Of a stretch of 64,000 nucleotides of DNA, positions 25,521 to 33,675 are shown one piece after another (position 1 is the stretch's first letter; the number at the start of each line of letters is the position of its first letter). The translations under genes and the position numbers were made by a program. The notes beneath the pieces are model-generated. The model did not search any database, was not told the origin of the DNA, and saw only the letters and a program-made list of their open reading frames with translations. The DNA is taken from NCBI GenBank assembly GCA_037444185.1, contig JBBIMW010000001.1, positions 62,001 to 126,000 of the forward strand, in the 5' to 3' direction. The DNA is from JAILZP01 sp037444185. GTDB taxonomy: Bacteria > Bacillota > Desulfotomaculia > Desulfotomaculales > Desulfocucumaceae.

Positions 25521-26036
25521 GTGGAAAACCCCTTGCGCATTGGTATATATCCCGGCAGCTTCGATCCTGTGACCTGCGGGCACCTGGACATAATTGAAAG
25601 GGCTGCCAGCCTGTTCGACGAAGTGATTGTGTCGGTTTCCAGGAACGCCAGTAAGAAGCCGCTTTTTACGGTGAAAGAGAGGGAAGAAATGCTAAGGGAA
25701 GTGCTTCGCCCGCATAATAATATTTTAGTTGACTCATTCGACGGGCTCACCGTCAACTTCGCCAGTCAAAAGGGGGCCCAGGCCATTATCAGGGGACTCC
25801 GGGCCATATCCGATTTCGAAAATGAATTTATGATGGCCCTCACCAATAAAAAGCTGGTTCCTTCAGTGGAAACAATATTTCTTATGACCAGGGCGGAATT
25901 CTCATTCATAAGCTCCAGCGCAGTAAAGGAAGTGGTCATGTTCGGCGGCTGCGTCAACGGCCTGGTTCCTCCGCTGGTGGAGGAAAAGCTGATTGAGAAG
26001 TATAGATCACTGCAAAATAAGATACGGGAGGTTTAA
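25521..26036 (+). CDS. coaD: Phosphopantetheine adenylyltransferase
   Basis: 171-aa enzyme for the fourth step of CoA synthesis, adenylating 4'-phosphopantetheine. The nucleotidyltransferase motif GSFDPVTCGHLDII (T/HXGH type) and the C-terminal ISSSAVKEV are present, as are KPLFTVKEREEML and AQAIIRGLRAISDFENEF. The start is GTG 25521 after AAGGAGAGGAA. Length is normal to slightly long (typical 160 aa). It is followed five bases later by a coiled-coil gene. Confidence 0.96.
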   Translation: MENPLRIGIYPGSFDPVTCGHLDIIERAASLFDEVIVSVSRNASKKPLFTVKEREEMLREVLRPHNNILVDSFDGLTVNFASQKGAQAIIRGLRAISDFENEFMMALTNKKLVPSVETIFLMTRAEFSFISSSAVKEVVMFGGCVNGLVPPLVEEKLIEKYRSLQNKIREV

Positions 26037-26041
26037 AAGCA

Positions 26042-26497
26042 GTGGAACTGTTCAATGCCCTAAACGAGCTGGAGGAAATTGTGGAAACCGGTATCAAGGT
26101 TCCCATGACCAGGCGCGTCCTGGTGGATGAAGACCGCCTGCTGGATATGTTGGACAGAATAAGAACCACCCTGCCTGAGGAGATAAGGCAAGCCAGGTGG
26201 ATCATTCAAGAGAGGGAAAAGGTGCTGTCGGAGACTAAAAAAGAGGCCGGGCGCATCATGGAGGATGTCCAGAAGCAGATGGAAAGGCGCGTGGATGAGA
26301 ACGAGATAACCCGGTTGGCCAGGATAAAGGCTGAGGAAACAATAGAAAGGGCGGAAAATGTCGCCCGGGAAATCAAACAGGGCGCCAGGGACTACGCGGA
26401 TGAGCTGTTAAACGAACTGGAAAAGAAAATCGAGGGTTTGATTACTGAAATACGTGAAGGAAGGGCCGAACTGAGGGGGCTGAAGAAGACGGACTGA
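26042..26497 (+). CDS. Coiled-coil protein of unknown function
   Basis: 151-aa protein, almost entirely alpha-helical and charged. About residues 45-145 form heptad-like coiled coil (ARWIIQEREKVLSETKKEAG, then ERAENVAREIKQGARDYADE). It has no signal, cysteines or membrane segment. Proteins of this type follow coaD in related clostridia and are sometimes mislabelled as ATP synthase subunit B on coiled-coil similarity alone. GTG 26042 is five bases after coaD with GGGAGG upstream, so it is co-transcribed. A structural or scaffolding role is possible. Confidence 0.75.
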   Translation: MELFNALNELEEIVETGIKVPMTRRVLVDEDRLLDMLDRIRTTLPEEIRQARWIIQEREKVLSETKKEAGRIMEDVQKQMERRVDENEITRLARIKAEETIERAENVAREIKQGARDYADELLNELEKKIEGLITEIREGRAELRGLKKTD

Positions 26498-26597
26498 AAA
26501 CAGATCCTCCCGCCGCAAACCCCATAATAGCCCATGCTGTATTCCTTTGCCGGAATCCATAATCCGGAACGGGCTGCTGGCCGGCGGTGCCGGCGGA

Positions 26598-27653
26598 CTA
26601 CTCCAGGACCTTCAGTATGGCGTTCCAGTTCACGTGCTTTTCCACATTTTCCAGCGCCAGCTCGATGCTGCGGCGGTCACCGGGGCGGATCCGCCTGGAT
26701 ATGTCGGCGCAGCGTTCAAGGGTGGTGTAGGTGTCGTAATGAACCAGCAACACCGGCACCCCTTTCTCAACGGCCCGGGCGATAACCTTGACATCAGGGT
26801 AAAGGCCGCCCGTCAGTATAAGGGCTGAGGTGCTGGTTTCGAGGGCGGCCAGGGCTATGTCGGCGCGGTCGCCTCCGGTGATTACGGCTTTGTTGGGCGC
26901 CCTGCGCAGATAGCCGAGGGCGCTTTCTATGGTCATGGCGCCGATGATTACGTCTTCAACCATTCTGTCCATATTTTCCTCCCCGGACAGCACCTCACCG
27001 CCAAGAGTTTCAAAATACTCCGCCACGGTGGGTGAGGCTATTTCCGGCCGGTGAGGTATAATGCCCAGGGGCCGGTATCCCTTTTCCTCCATCAGGGGCC
27101 GGTATACACCCTCGGTTTTTGCCAGCAAAAGCCTTGGCACATTGTTGAAAATATTGCCCGCCAGGGGCACTTTCCGGCATTCCAGACAGCTGTTGATAAA
27201 AATTGCGTTGTCCATGCTGAAGTCGTTTTCTATATGGATCAAAAAAAGTGCGGCGGACTTCAGTTCCCGGGCCAGGGTTATGGAGTCCAGCCCGGCGCAG
27301 CCCATGATGTGGGGGAAGGCGGCCCCGCCCACAATGACCAGGTCGGCCTCCATAGACACCTTGCCGAAGGCCGACAATATCCTTTGCAAAGACTCCCGGT
27401 GCCGGCAGCCCGAGAGGTATGACGGGCCGGCCGTGAGGGGGACTATGTCCTCCAGGGGAGGGTTCATTTTAAGGACGCTTTTCATCAGTACGCCGTCCTC
27501 ATCCTCACCGCCCGCCGTCCTGAAGCCGCCCACGGGCTTGAAGTAGGATACCCGGTATCCCTGCTGCTGGAATTTCAGGGCCAGACCCAACGCCACGGCG
27601 GTTTTGCCGCTGCCCGGAGTACCCATTATAAAAAGGCTTTTCAAGGGAGGCAC
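26598..27653 (-). CDS. BioD-like P-loop + DRTGG domain protein (phosphotransacetylase-family N-terminal type)
   Basis: 351-aa protein with two domains. Residues 1-~210 are a dethiobiotin-synthetase-like P-loop domain (FIMGTPGSGKTAVALGLAL; FKPVGGF). Residues ~215-325 form a DRTGG domain (VEDVIIGAMT, NKAVITGGDRADIALAALE, LILTGGLYPD). This is the N-terminal part of some phosphate acetyltransferases without the catalytic Pta domain, so it is likely regulatory. It starts one base after the stop of the ADP-forming acyl-CoA synthetase, and this pair recurs in anaerobes. It may sense acyl-CoA or nucleotide status; that is inference. ATG 27653 lies within AGGTGCCTCC-rich sequence; GTGAGGTGCC is upstream. 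Confidence 0.82.
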   Translation of the reverse strand: MPPLKSLFIMGTPGSGKTAVALGLALKFQQQGYRVSYFKPVGGFRTAGGEDEDGVLMKSVLKMNPPLEDIVPLTAGPSYLSGCRHRESLQRILSAFGKVSMEADLVIVGGAAFPHIMGCAGLDSITLARELKSAALFLIHIENDFSMDNAIFINSCLECRKVPLAGNIFNNVPRLLLAKTEGVYRPLMEEKGYRPLGIIPHRPEIASPTVAEYFETLGGEVLSGEENMDRMVEDVIIGAMTIESALGYLRRAPNKAVITGGDRADIALAALETSTSALILTGGLYPDVKVIARAVEKGVPVLLVHYDTYTTLERCADISRRIRPGDRRSIELALENVEKHVNWNAILKVLE

Positions 27654-27654
27654 C

Positions 27655-29757
27655 TCACGATATGGTGATTTTTATATCCAGGGCTGAAGCCCCCGTACTG
27701 TAGGCAAAAACCGGGTTTATATCCATTTCCGCTATTTCTTCAAAGTCAGTGACCATTTCCGCGGTCCGCAGAATAATGTCGATGATGGCGCTGAGGTCCG
27801 CCGGCTGTTCTCCCCGGTAACCCCGGAGGAGGGTATAGGCCTTCGTTTCGCTGATCATGGAGATCACTTCCCGGCGGGTCAGTCCTCCGGCCAGCCGGAA
27901 GGAAACGTCTTTCAGCAGGTTTACGTAAATTCCCCCCAGGCCGAAGGCCATCAGTGGGCCGAACTGGACGTCCCTGGACATTCCGACGATGAGTTCGGTG
28001 CCCGGAGGCATCATCCTTTGCACCTCAACGCCATGTATGGCCGCCTGGGGCAGGTGACGGAGGACGTTATCCATTATTTCGGCAAATCCCCGCCTTGCTT
28101 CGCCGGGGGTTCCAACCCCCATTTTCACCCCGCCCACGTCGGTTTTATGCAGTATTTTGGGTGATGCCACCTTCAGCACCAGGGGGAATCCCATTTCCCC
28201 GGCGATTTTGGCCGCTTCATCCGGGCTTGTGGCCAGTTTCACCGGGGCTGCCGGGATGCCGTAGGCCTCCGCCACAAGAACGGACTCGCTGCCAAGCAAA
28301 ACAAGCCTTCCCTCGCCTTTGACCCGGTTGAACAGCTCCTTCACCGATTCCGGGCGGGGGACGGAGATCCTTTCGGTTTTTTCCCTCCGCTGTATACCCT
28401 TCAGGCCGGAATATCCGGACATGCCGCTGATTACCGTGATGGCGGTTTCCGGAAAGGTGTACGGTGTGATGCCCGACTCGGCAAGTATTTTTGCCCCCCC
28501 GGCCATGGATTCACCGCCCATCAGGGCGACGAAGACAGGTTTACCGGGGTGGGAGAGGCGGGCCTCAATGATGGCCCTGGCTGTTTCTTCGTATTCAGTC
28601 ACCGCCGTGGGGCAGATCAGTACCACCATAATGTCCACGTTGTCGTCCTTCAGCACGCTGTTCACTGCCAGCCGGAAGCGGTCGGCCCGGGCGTCCCCCA
28701 GCACGTCCACCGGGTTGTATACATTGGACTCCTGGGGAAGGCCCGCCCGGAGCGATTCAACAGTTTCCTTCCGGAAGCGGGCCATAGACAGGCCAAGATT
28801 TTCAATCCGGTCCGTGGTGATAATCCCGGGCCCGCCGGCATTTGTCACCACGGCCACCCGGCCGCCCCGGGGGACAGGCTGGCTGGAAAAAGCCACCGCC
28901 AGGTCGAACAGTTCGGACATGGTGGATGCCCGGATCACCCCGCACTGCCTGAAGGCGGTGTCGTAGGCCAGGTTGCTGCCCGCCAGGGCCCCGGTGTGCG
29001 AAGATGCGGCCCGGGCACCGGACTGGCTGGTGCCGCTTTTCAATATGACCACGGGCTTTTTGGAGCCGGCGTTCCGGGCGGCGTCCAGGAATTGTTTTCC
29101 ATCAGCCACATCCTCTATATAACAGAGTATTACCCTGGTGTTAGGATCCCCGGCGGCGTTTTCGATAAAATGGGATTCGTTCAAATCGGCTTTGTTACCA
29201 AGGCTTACTATCTTGCTGAATCCCAGGCCGCTTTTCCTGCTCCAGTCCAGTATGGCCACCAGCATGGCCCCGCTTTGGGAAATAAAGGCGATGCCGCCGG
29301 CGGAGGGAAAGCCGCTGCTGAAGGAGGCGTTGATGGGGCTGTGGGTGTCCATCATGCCCACGCAGTTGGGCCCCAGCATGCGCATGCCGTATTTCCGGCA
29401 GATGCGGACCAGTTCCTTTTCCAATGCCAGGCCCTCCCGGCCGATTTCCTTGAAGCCCGCAGAAATCATCACCAGGTTTTTTACTCCCGCGCTGCCGCAC
29501 TGTTCCACCACCTTGGGGGTGGAGGAGGCGGGCACCGACACCACCGCCAGATCCACTTTTTTCCCGACGTCGCCGATTTCGGGATGACATTTCAGTCCTT
29601 TAATTTCACTTTCCCCGGGGTTGACAGGATATATCCCCCCCGCGAAGCCGCTGTCGATTAAGTTTTTAACTATGGCGTAACCTATTTTTCCTGGATTATT
29701 CGACGCGCCAATTACGGCCACCGATTCAGGGTTGAAGAAACTGTCCAGGCCGCCCAA
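27655..29757 (-). CDS. ADP-forming acetate/acyl-CoA ligase (fused alpha-beta)
   Basis: 700-aa nucleoside-diphosphate-forming acyl-CoA synthetase, which makes ATP from acyl-CoA, ADP and phosphate or works in reverse. The alpha part comes first: a CoA-binding Rossmann fold (SVAVIGASNNPGKIGYAIV) and the phospho-histidine region ASSHTGALAGSNLAYD near residue 255. The beta-type ATP-grasp domain is C-terminal (GFPLVLKVASPKILHKTDVGGV; EVQRMMPPGTELIVGMSRD). TTG 29757 follows AAGGTGG. With Acs at 13218 the cell has both AMP- and ADP-forming routes between acids and acyl-CoA. Acyl specificity cannot be read from sequence. Confidence 0.92.
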   Translation of the reverse strand: MGGLDSFFNPESVAVIGASNNPGKIGYAIVKNLIDSGFAGGIYPVNPGESEIKGLKCHPEIGDVGKKVDLAVVSVPASSTPKVVEQCGSAGVKNLVMISAGFKEIGREGLALEKELVRICRKYGMRMLGPNCVGMMDTHSPINASFSSGFPSAGGIAFISQSGAMLVAILDWSRKSGLGFSKIVSLGNKADLNESHFIENAAGDPNTRVILCYIEDVADGKQFLDAARNAGSKKPVVILKSGTSQSGARAASSHTGALAGSNLAYDTAFRQCGVIRASTMSELFDLAVAFSSQPVPRGGRVAVVTNAGGPGIITTDRIENLGLSMARFRKETVESLRAGLPQESNVYNPVDVLGDARADRFRLAVNSVLKDDNVDIMVVLICPTAVTEYEETARAIIEARLSHPGKPVFVALMGGESMAGGAKILAESGITPYTFPETAITVISGMSGYSGLKGIQRREKTERISVPRPESVKELFNRVKGEGRLVLLGSESVLVAEAYGIPAAPVKLATSPDEAAKIAGEMGFPLVLKVASPKILHKTDVGGVKMGVGTPGEARRGFAEIMDNVLRHLPQAAIHGVEVQRMMPPGTELIVGMSRDVQFGPLMAFGLGGIYVNLLKDVSFRLAGGLTRREVISMISETKAYTLLRGYRGEQPADLSAIIDIILRTAEMVTDFEEIAEMDINPVFAYSTGASALDIKITIS

Positions 29758-29951
29758 TGCGATTCCACCTTCACCGGTGTCCCGGTTTGATTTCAGGGGA
29801 CTCGCTTTTATGGTTTCCAGGGAAGCGGCGGCGAATACGCAGAAGCGGGAACGGACCGGAGAAAAAGTTAAAAAAAGCTTTTTGGTAATTCAGTGTCGCA
29901 TTTAAGTAGTATAATGGGCTTATCAGATTATTGCCATGCGGAGGAAAGGTT

Positions 29952-31331
29952 TTGAACGGAATAATAAACATCGCCGGCGGCAAGAGGCTTTTACGCCTGA
30001 AGGGAGCGGTCCTGACGGTGCTGCTGGCCGTTTTTATTATTGGCTTTTTCTTTCCGGCCCCCGTTTTAAATGCCGCCCTGCAATATGTAACCCTGGCGGC
30101 CGTGCTGGCGAGCCTGCCCTATACCGGGCTGGGGTCCGGGGTTATGTGCCTTTTGCTCTTTATGGCAGGCGGTTATCTTCTGGCCGCCTCCGGGGCGGGG
30201 TGGCCCACCATCGTGGAAGCCCTGGGCAAAAACTCTGGTTTTCTGGCCCTTTTGATCGCCGTCCCACTGTTGGGGGTTCCCCTTAAATCCGGGGGCTACA
30301 TAGAGGTGCTGGATTCCCTGGCGGAGAAATACATGCGCCGGCGCTGGCAGATGTATTGGGTGCCGGCCCTTCTCAGCCATGTGCTGGGGGTGTTTATGAA
30401 TCTCGGGGCTGTGCCTTTGACGCATGAAATCACAGCCCGGGGAAGGATGTCGAATCATCCGGGGCTGCTGGCAAGGAGCCTTTCCAGGGGTTTCGGCGCA
30501 GCCCTGTTGTGGTCCCCGAATATGATCGTCACCGCGCTGGTGTTGGGTTATATGGAAGTCCCCTGGCAGAGCTACGCTCACCTGGGACTGGCCTTCGCCG
30601 CCCTGGCCCTTTTGACCGGGTTTGTGGCGGACCTGCCGGGCTGGGGAAACGGGAACAGGTATGATTATGATGATGCCGGAGCCGGGGAGGGGCGCCGCAT
30701 AGACCGGGTAAAACTGACACAGCTGATGGTGGCCGGGATTGTTTTTCTGGCCGCAGTCATGCTGGTGGAAACAAAAACCGGTCGGCCCGTAATCAGCGTG
30801 GTGCCCGTCCTGGCTCTGATTTTTCCGGCTCTCTGGATGGTTTTGCTGGGCAGGTGGAATTATGTGGCGGAGGGATACGCGGATTATTTTAAAAACAGAT
30901 TGAACGGCTACGGAAGTGAAGTGGTGCTGTTCGTAGCGGCCGGATTCTTTTCCGGCGCCCTGTCCCATTCAGGCTGGTCCGTAAAATTGTGCTCTTATGT
31001 GATGCATTTTTCGTCGGGCTCAAAGTCCTCCGCCGCCCTGGTCATATTGGCCTCAATAGTGGCGGCGGGACTGGCGGGCATCCACCCCATGGTTTTGGTG
31101 TCCGCCCTCGCCGCCTCGCTGGACCCGGCCGCCCTGGGCTTTACCCCGGTTCAGCTTTCACTGGTGCTGATTTCCGGCTGGGCGCTGGGGGCCACGGTTT
31201 CCCCCATGTCGGGCACCAGTCTGGTGGTGGGCAGCCTGACGGGCAAAGGCCCCCTGGCGGTGGGCTTCGCCAATTATCTGCACTGTGCGTTGGTATTAGC
31301 CGCGGTGGTTGTTTACATCAGGCTGGCTTGA
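29952..31331 (+). CDS. Ion-transporter-superfamily membrane protein
   Basis: 459-aa protein with about 11-12 hydrophobic segments. A long N-terminal half is followed by a hydrophilic loop near residue 235 (NGNRYDYDDAGAGEGRRIDR) and a second half. Its repeat-like helices and the late LGATVSPMSGTSLVVGSLTG segment resemble the CitM/ArsB/DctM ion-transporter superfamily, whose members move organic acids or ions by ion coupling. The exact substrate is unknown. The start is TTG 29952, with GGAGG (29940-29944) 7 nt upstream. It is divergent from the acyl-CoA ligase, so a carboxylate substrate would make sense. Confidence 0.75.
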   Translation: MNGIINIAGGKRLLRLKGAVLTVLLAVFIIGFFFPAPVLNAALQYVTLAAVLASLPYTGLGSGVMCLLLFMAGGYLLAASGAGWPTIVEALGKNSGFLALLIAVPLLGVPLKSGGYIEVLDSLAEKYMRRRWQMYWVPALLSHVLGVFMNLGAVPLTHEITARGRMSNHPGLLARSLSRGFGAALLWSPNMIVTALVLGYMEVPWQSYAHLGLAFAALALLTGFVADLPGWGNGNRYDYDDAGAGEGRRIDRVKLTQLMVAGIVFLAAVMLVETKTGRPVISVVPVLALIFPALWMVLLGRWNYVAEGYADYFKNRLNGYGSEVVLFVAAGFFSGALSHSGWSVKLCSYVMHFSSGSKSSAALVILASIVAAGLAGIHPMVLVSALAASLDPAALGFTPVQLSLVLISGWALGATVSPMSGTSLVVGSLTGKGPLAVGFANYLHCALVLAAVVVYIRLA

Positions 31332-31437
31332 ATTTACAACCTTGTAATCCCAGTCATCTAAAAACAGTATGGGATTGTGAAAACATCATCTGTGCTAGTG
31401 ATTCGCAGGAATTTTATGCAGAGAATTTCTTGTTGTT

Positions 31438-31461
31438 GGGACGGTGGGGAACCACCGTCCC
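31438..31461 (-). terminator. Hairpin after the DUF1540 gene
   Basis: A perfect 10-bp stem GGGACGGTGG / CCACCGTCCC with a GGAA loop lies 7 bp beyond the stop of the minus-strand gene. The following minus-strand sequence is only moderately T-rich. Confidence 0.55.
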
Positions 31462-31467
31462 GCAGTT

Positions 31468-31659
31468 TCAGTATTTTTTGAAGGTCTGGCAGCAGGTTTC
31501 GTCGATGGTGTTGCAGGGCGTGGGTGGAAGGGTTCCCAGATCGGCGTTGGGCGGAATGCCCCCGGCCCTGTCGCTTTGGATGTTGATCTGATTGGCGTTG
31601 CAGAGATTGCTCCTCTGCCAGTATTTACAGGTATTCACGGTGCAGGCTACGTCCGGCAT
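31468..31659 (-). CDS. DUF1540-family small cysteine-rich protein
   Basis: 63-aa protein with six cysteines in the DUF1540 pattern: a first block VACTVNTCKYWQRSNLCNAN and a closing ETCCQTFKKY. Such proteins are common in clostridia and spore-formers and presumably bind metal; the role is unknown. ATG 31659 follows AAGAGGTG. The gene is isolated between the transporter and a zinc-ribbon gene, with its own hairpin terminator. Confidence 0.85.
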   Translation of the reverse strand: MPDVACTVNTCKYWQRSNLCNANQINIQSDRAGGIPPNADLGTLPPTPCNTIDETCCQTFKKY

Positions 31660-31879
31660 ATAATCACCTCTTGTGAATATTTGAAATTATTATTTGCGCG
31701 ATCCCGGACGTTATATTCCTGACCTGAAAACAGCTTATTCTGCATTCCCTATTGGCATGGCCGGGCTTTTGACCGTGTACCGCTCTCCTGAAAGGATGCT
31801 TTTTCTTCAAAGGAATGCATTGAATTCTGGCTTCTGACCCCTGTCTCCTGGATTCCAGCCGCCCGCCGGGGCGTCTTTT
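31660..31879. other. Intergenic region with second CTGGATTCCAG repeat
   Basis: 220 bp between two minus-strand genes. It carries AT-rich likely promoter DNA next to the DUF1540 gene, then the degenerate words GAATTCTGGCTTCTGA and the dispersed repeat at 31848-31881. No frame is supported. Confidence 0.4.
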
Positions 31880-31881
31880 TC
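31848..31881. repeat. Short dispersed repeat, copy 2
   Basis: CTGGATTCCAG followed by CCGCCCGCCGGGGCG and TTTTTC. The first 19 bases are identical to the copy at 23570; its end overlaps the stop region of the zinc-ribbon gene. Confidence 0.55.
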
Positions 31882-32101
31882 AGTGCCGGGATCTTATTGT
31901 CAGCTCAGTATTGAACATATTCCCCAGCTCAATAAAGAGTTTCCAGTTGGGCCTGTTTTTTGACTCGTCTATCAGGTTTTTGATGGAGGTTTTGAATTTT
32001 TCGGGCAGCACTGTTTTACAGCTGGGACAGTGCAAGCTGTCAAAGCCGGTCTCCATCAGCTGGTATTTCCCGCCGCATTCTCCGCAGCCGATGATTATCA
32101 C
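31880..32101 (-). CDS. Small zinc-ribbon protein
   Basis: 73-aa protein with an N-terminal zinc ribbon (CGECG, 14 residues, LHCPSCK) and a helical C-terminal half. A role in nucleic-acid or protein contacts is possible but not shown. The start is GTG 32101 with GGGGGTG five bases upstream. It lies 40 bp beyond the end of the bza operon on the same strand, so read-through from that operon is possible. Confidence 0.6.
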   Translation of the reverse strand: MIIIGCGECGGKYQLMETGFDSLHCPSCKTVLPEKFKTSIKNLIDESKNRPNWKLFIELGNMFNTELTIRSRH

Positions 32102-32141
32102 GTCAACACCCCCGGTTTTTACTCTATATTATAATATATTT

Positions 32142-33671
32142 TTAATGTTTTTCGACAAATTTATGGAAAGACTTGTTTTCGATTTCCATTATCTTTTCCT
32201 GAGCCTTTCGGACGAAAGAATTTACGAAGCCGTCCGTCGGCTGTTCCCCGGCCTCCAGGGCCGTCAGCAGTTCCTCAAACCACTCCACCAGCAGGTCATT
32301 GATTATCGCCTGCTCCCGGCTGCAATCCAGGCCCCCGTCTCCTTTGCCGTCCCGGATACCGGCCATGCGGCTGAAAAGAAAAGCCGTTATATCCCTCATT
32401 ATTGCGGCCAGCGCGGCCACATTGCCGTGGGAGAAGGCCGCGGCGCCCTCATAAGCCCGGGGGTGGGGGGTTTCCAGCCGGCCCGAGGACTGCAGTCTCC
32501 GGTATGCCGGAGTCCCCCTGAGTATTATCTGGTGGTGGTAAAGTACGTTGGCCGTAACCGGAAGGTTTTTCAGAAGGTTGTTGCGGCGCAAAAATTCAAA
32601 GTTTGCCCGCACGTCTTCCAGGGAGGAGTCCGGGTCGAACATGATAAACCCGACATTGGGCTCAATGCCGTTTTTTCTCAGTATTGCAATGGCTTTCTCG
32701 TTTTGTTCCACCGTGGTCATCTTGTTCATCCGCCTTAAGGAACTGTCCAGACCGCTTTCAAGCCCTATCAGTATGTGTCCCAGGCCGGCCTCCGCCAGGG
32801 CGGAGATGATTTCGTGGCGGATGTCGTTGACCCTGGCTTCGATGCCGAAATGTATACGGAGAGGTTTGAGAAGGGACGCCAGACGCAGGGCCCTGTCCTG
32901 TCCTTTTTGTCCTGGGCCGAAAAAGTTGGGGTCAGTGAAATAGAACTCCTTTCTCCCGTATTTGGAGATGAGGTGACAAATTTCGGCTGCGATGTTTTCG
33001 GGGCTCCTGCCGCGCCAGAGTGGTCCCCCGCCGTGGAAGGGGTTGATGTAGCAGAATGTGCAGCTCCCATAACAGCCCCGGCTTCCCATGAGGTTCACCT
33101 CGGGCAGTCGCATCAGGGCCTCAGTGCGTTCCGGGAAGGGGAGGGAATCCAGATCGGCTAAAGGCTTTCTGAGAACCAGTCTGGTTTTTCCTCCGCCGCT
33201 TCTCATGGCGACGCCCGGCAGTCCGGCCGGAGGGGACCCCTGGGAAAGCTCCCGGGCCAGCTGGGCGAAGGTTTCCTCCGGCTCCCCGGCGATGACCGCA
33301 TCCACGGAGGGGCTCCGGCTGAGAATTTCATCGAAGGAAAAAGTGGGATAATAGCCGTATGCCGCGATGAAAGGGGGGGGGCCGTCCCGCTTCACCCCGT
33401 CCAGGAAAGTGAAGAGTTCCGTGTCGTCCCGCCACTGATAGACCATGTGCACGCCCAAAATGTCGGGCTTTTGGTCCCTGATCCGGCGCCCGATTTCTTC
33501 GTAGGAAAGTTTGTCCAGATAGCCCTCCAGTATCTCCGCCTGGTGCCCCCGGGACTTCAGCAGTGCGGCGGCATAGCCGCTGAGGAGGCACGAGGAAAGG
33601 GGCGTGTTGGCGATGTCGTTGCAGCGGCCGGGACTGATGGTGCGTGGATGCTCCAGTAAAAGTATTTTCAA
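32142..33671 (-). CDS. bzaE: B12-binding radical SAM methylase, BzaE-like
   Basis: 509-aa protein with an N-terminal cobalamin-binding domain (about 1-150, ending near DAVIAGEPEETFAQLA) and a radical SAM domain with the cluster motif GCYGSCTFC (CX3CX2C). Class B radical SAM methylases transfer methyl groups from methylcobalamin to unactivated carbon. In the characterised Eubacterium limosum bza operon, BzaD and BzaE are two such enzymes acting last in 5,6-dimethylbenzimidazole synthesis. This is the last gene of the same order here, hence BzaE by position; D and E could be swapped. TTG 33671 follows GAGGTAAAACC. It needs cobalamin to make cobalamin's own lower ligand. Confidence 0.82.
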   Translation of the reverse strand: MKILLLEHPRTISPGRCNDIANTPLSSCLLSGYAAALLKSRGHQAEILEGYLDKLSYEEIGRRIRDQKPDILGVHMVYQWRDDTELFTFLDGVKRDGPPPFIAAYGYYPTFSFDEILSRSPSVDAVIAGEPEETFAQLARELSQGSPPAGLPGVAMRSGGGKTRLVLRKPLADLDSLPFPERTEALMRLPEVNLMGSRGCYGSCTFCYINPFHGGGPLWRGRSPENIAAEICHLISKYGRKEFYFTDPNFFGPGQKGQDRALRLASLLKPLRIHFGIEARVNDIRHEIISALAEAGLGHILIGLESGLDSSLRRMNKMTTVEQNEKAIAILRKNGIEPNVGFIMFDPDSSLEDVRANFEFLRRNNLLKNLPVTANVLYHHQIILRGTPAYRRLQSSGRLETPHPRAYEGAAAFSHGNVAALAAIMRDITAFLFSRMAGIRDGKGDGGLDCSREQAIINDLLVEWFEELLTALEAGEQPTDGFVNSFVRKAQEKIMEIENKSFHKFVEKH

Positions 33672-33675
33672 GGTT

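Noticed and set aside
26042..26497. ATP synthase subunit B or DivIVA for the coiled-coil protein
   Set aside because: No membrane helix for subunit B and no DivIVA N-terminal motif; the similarity is coiled coil only.
28549..29661. Long plus-strand frame opposite the acyl-CoA ligase
   Set aside because: Same antisense composition; the minus-strand protein has full catalytic motifs.
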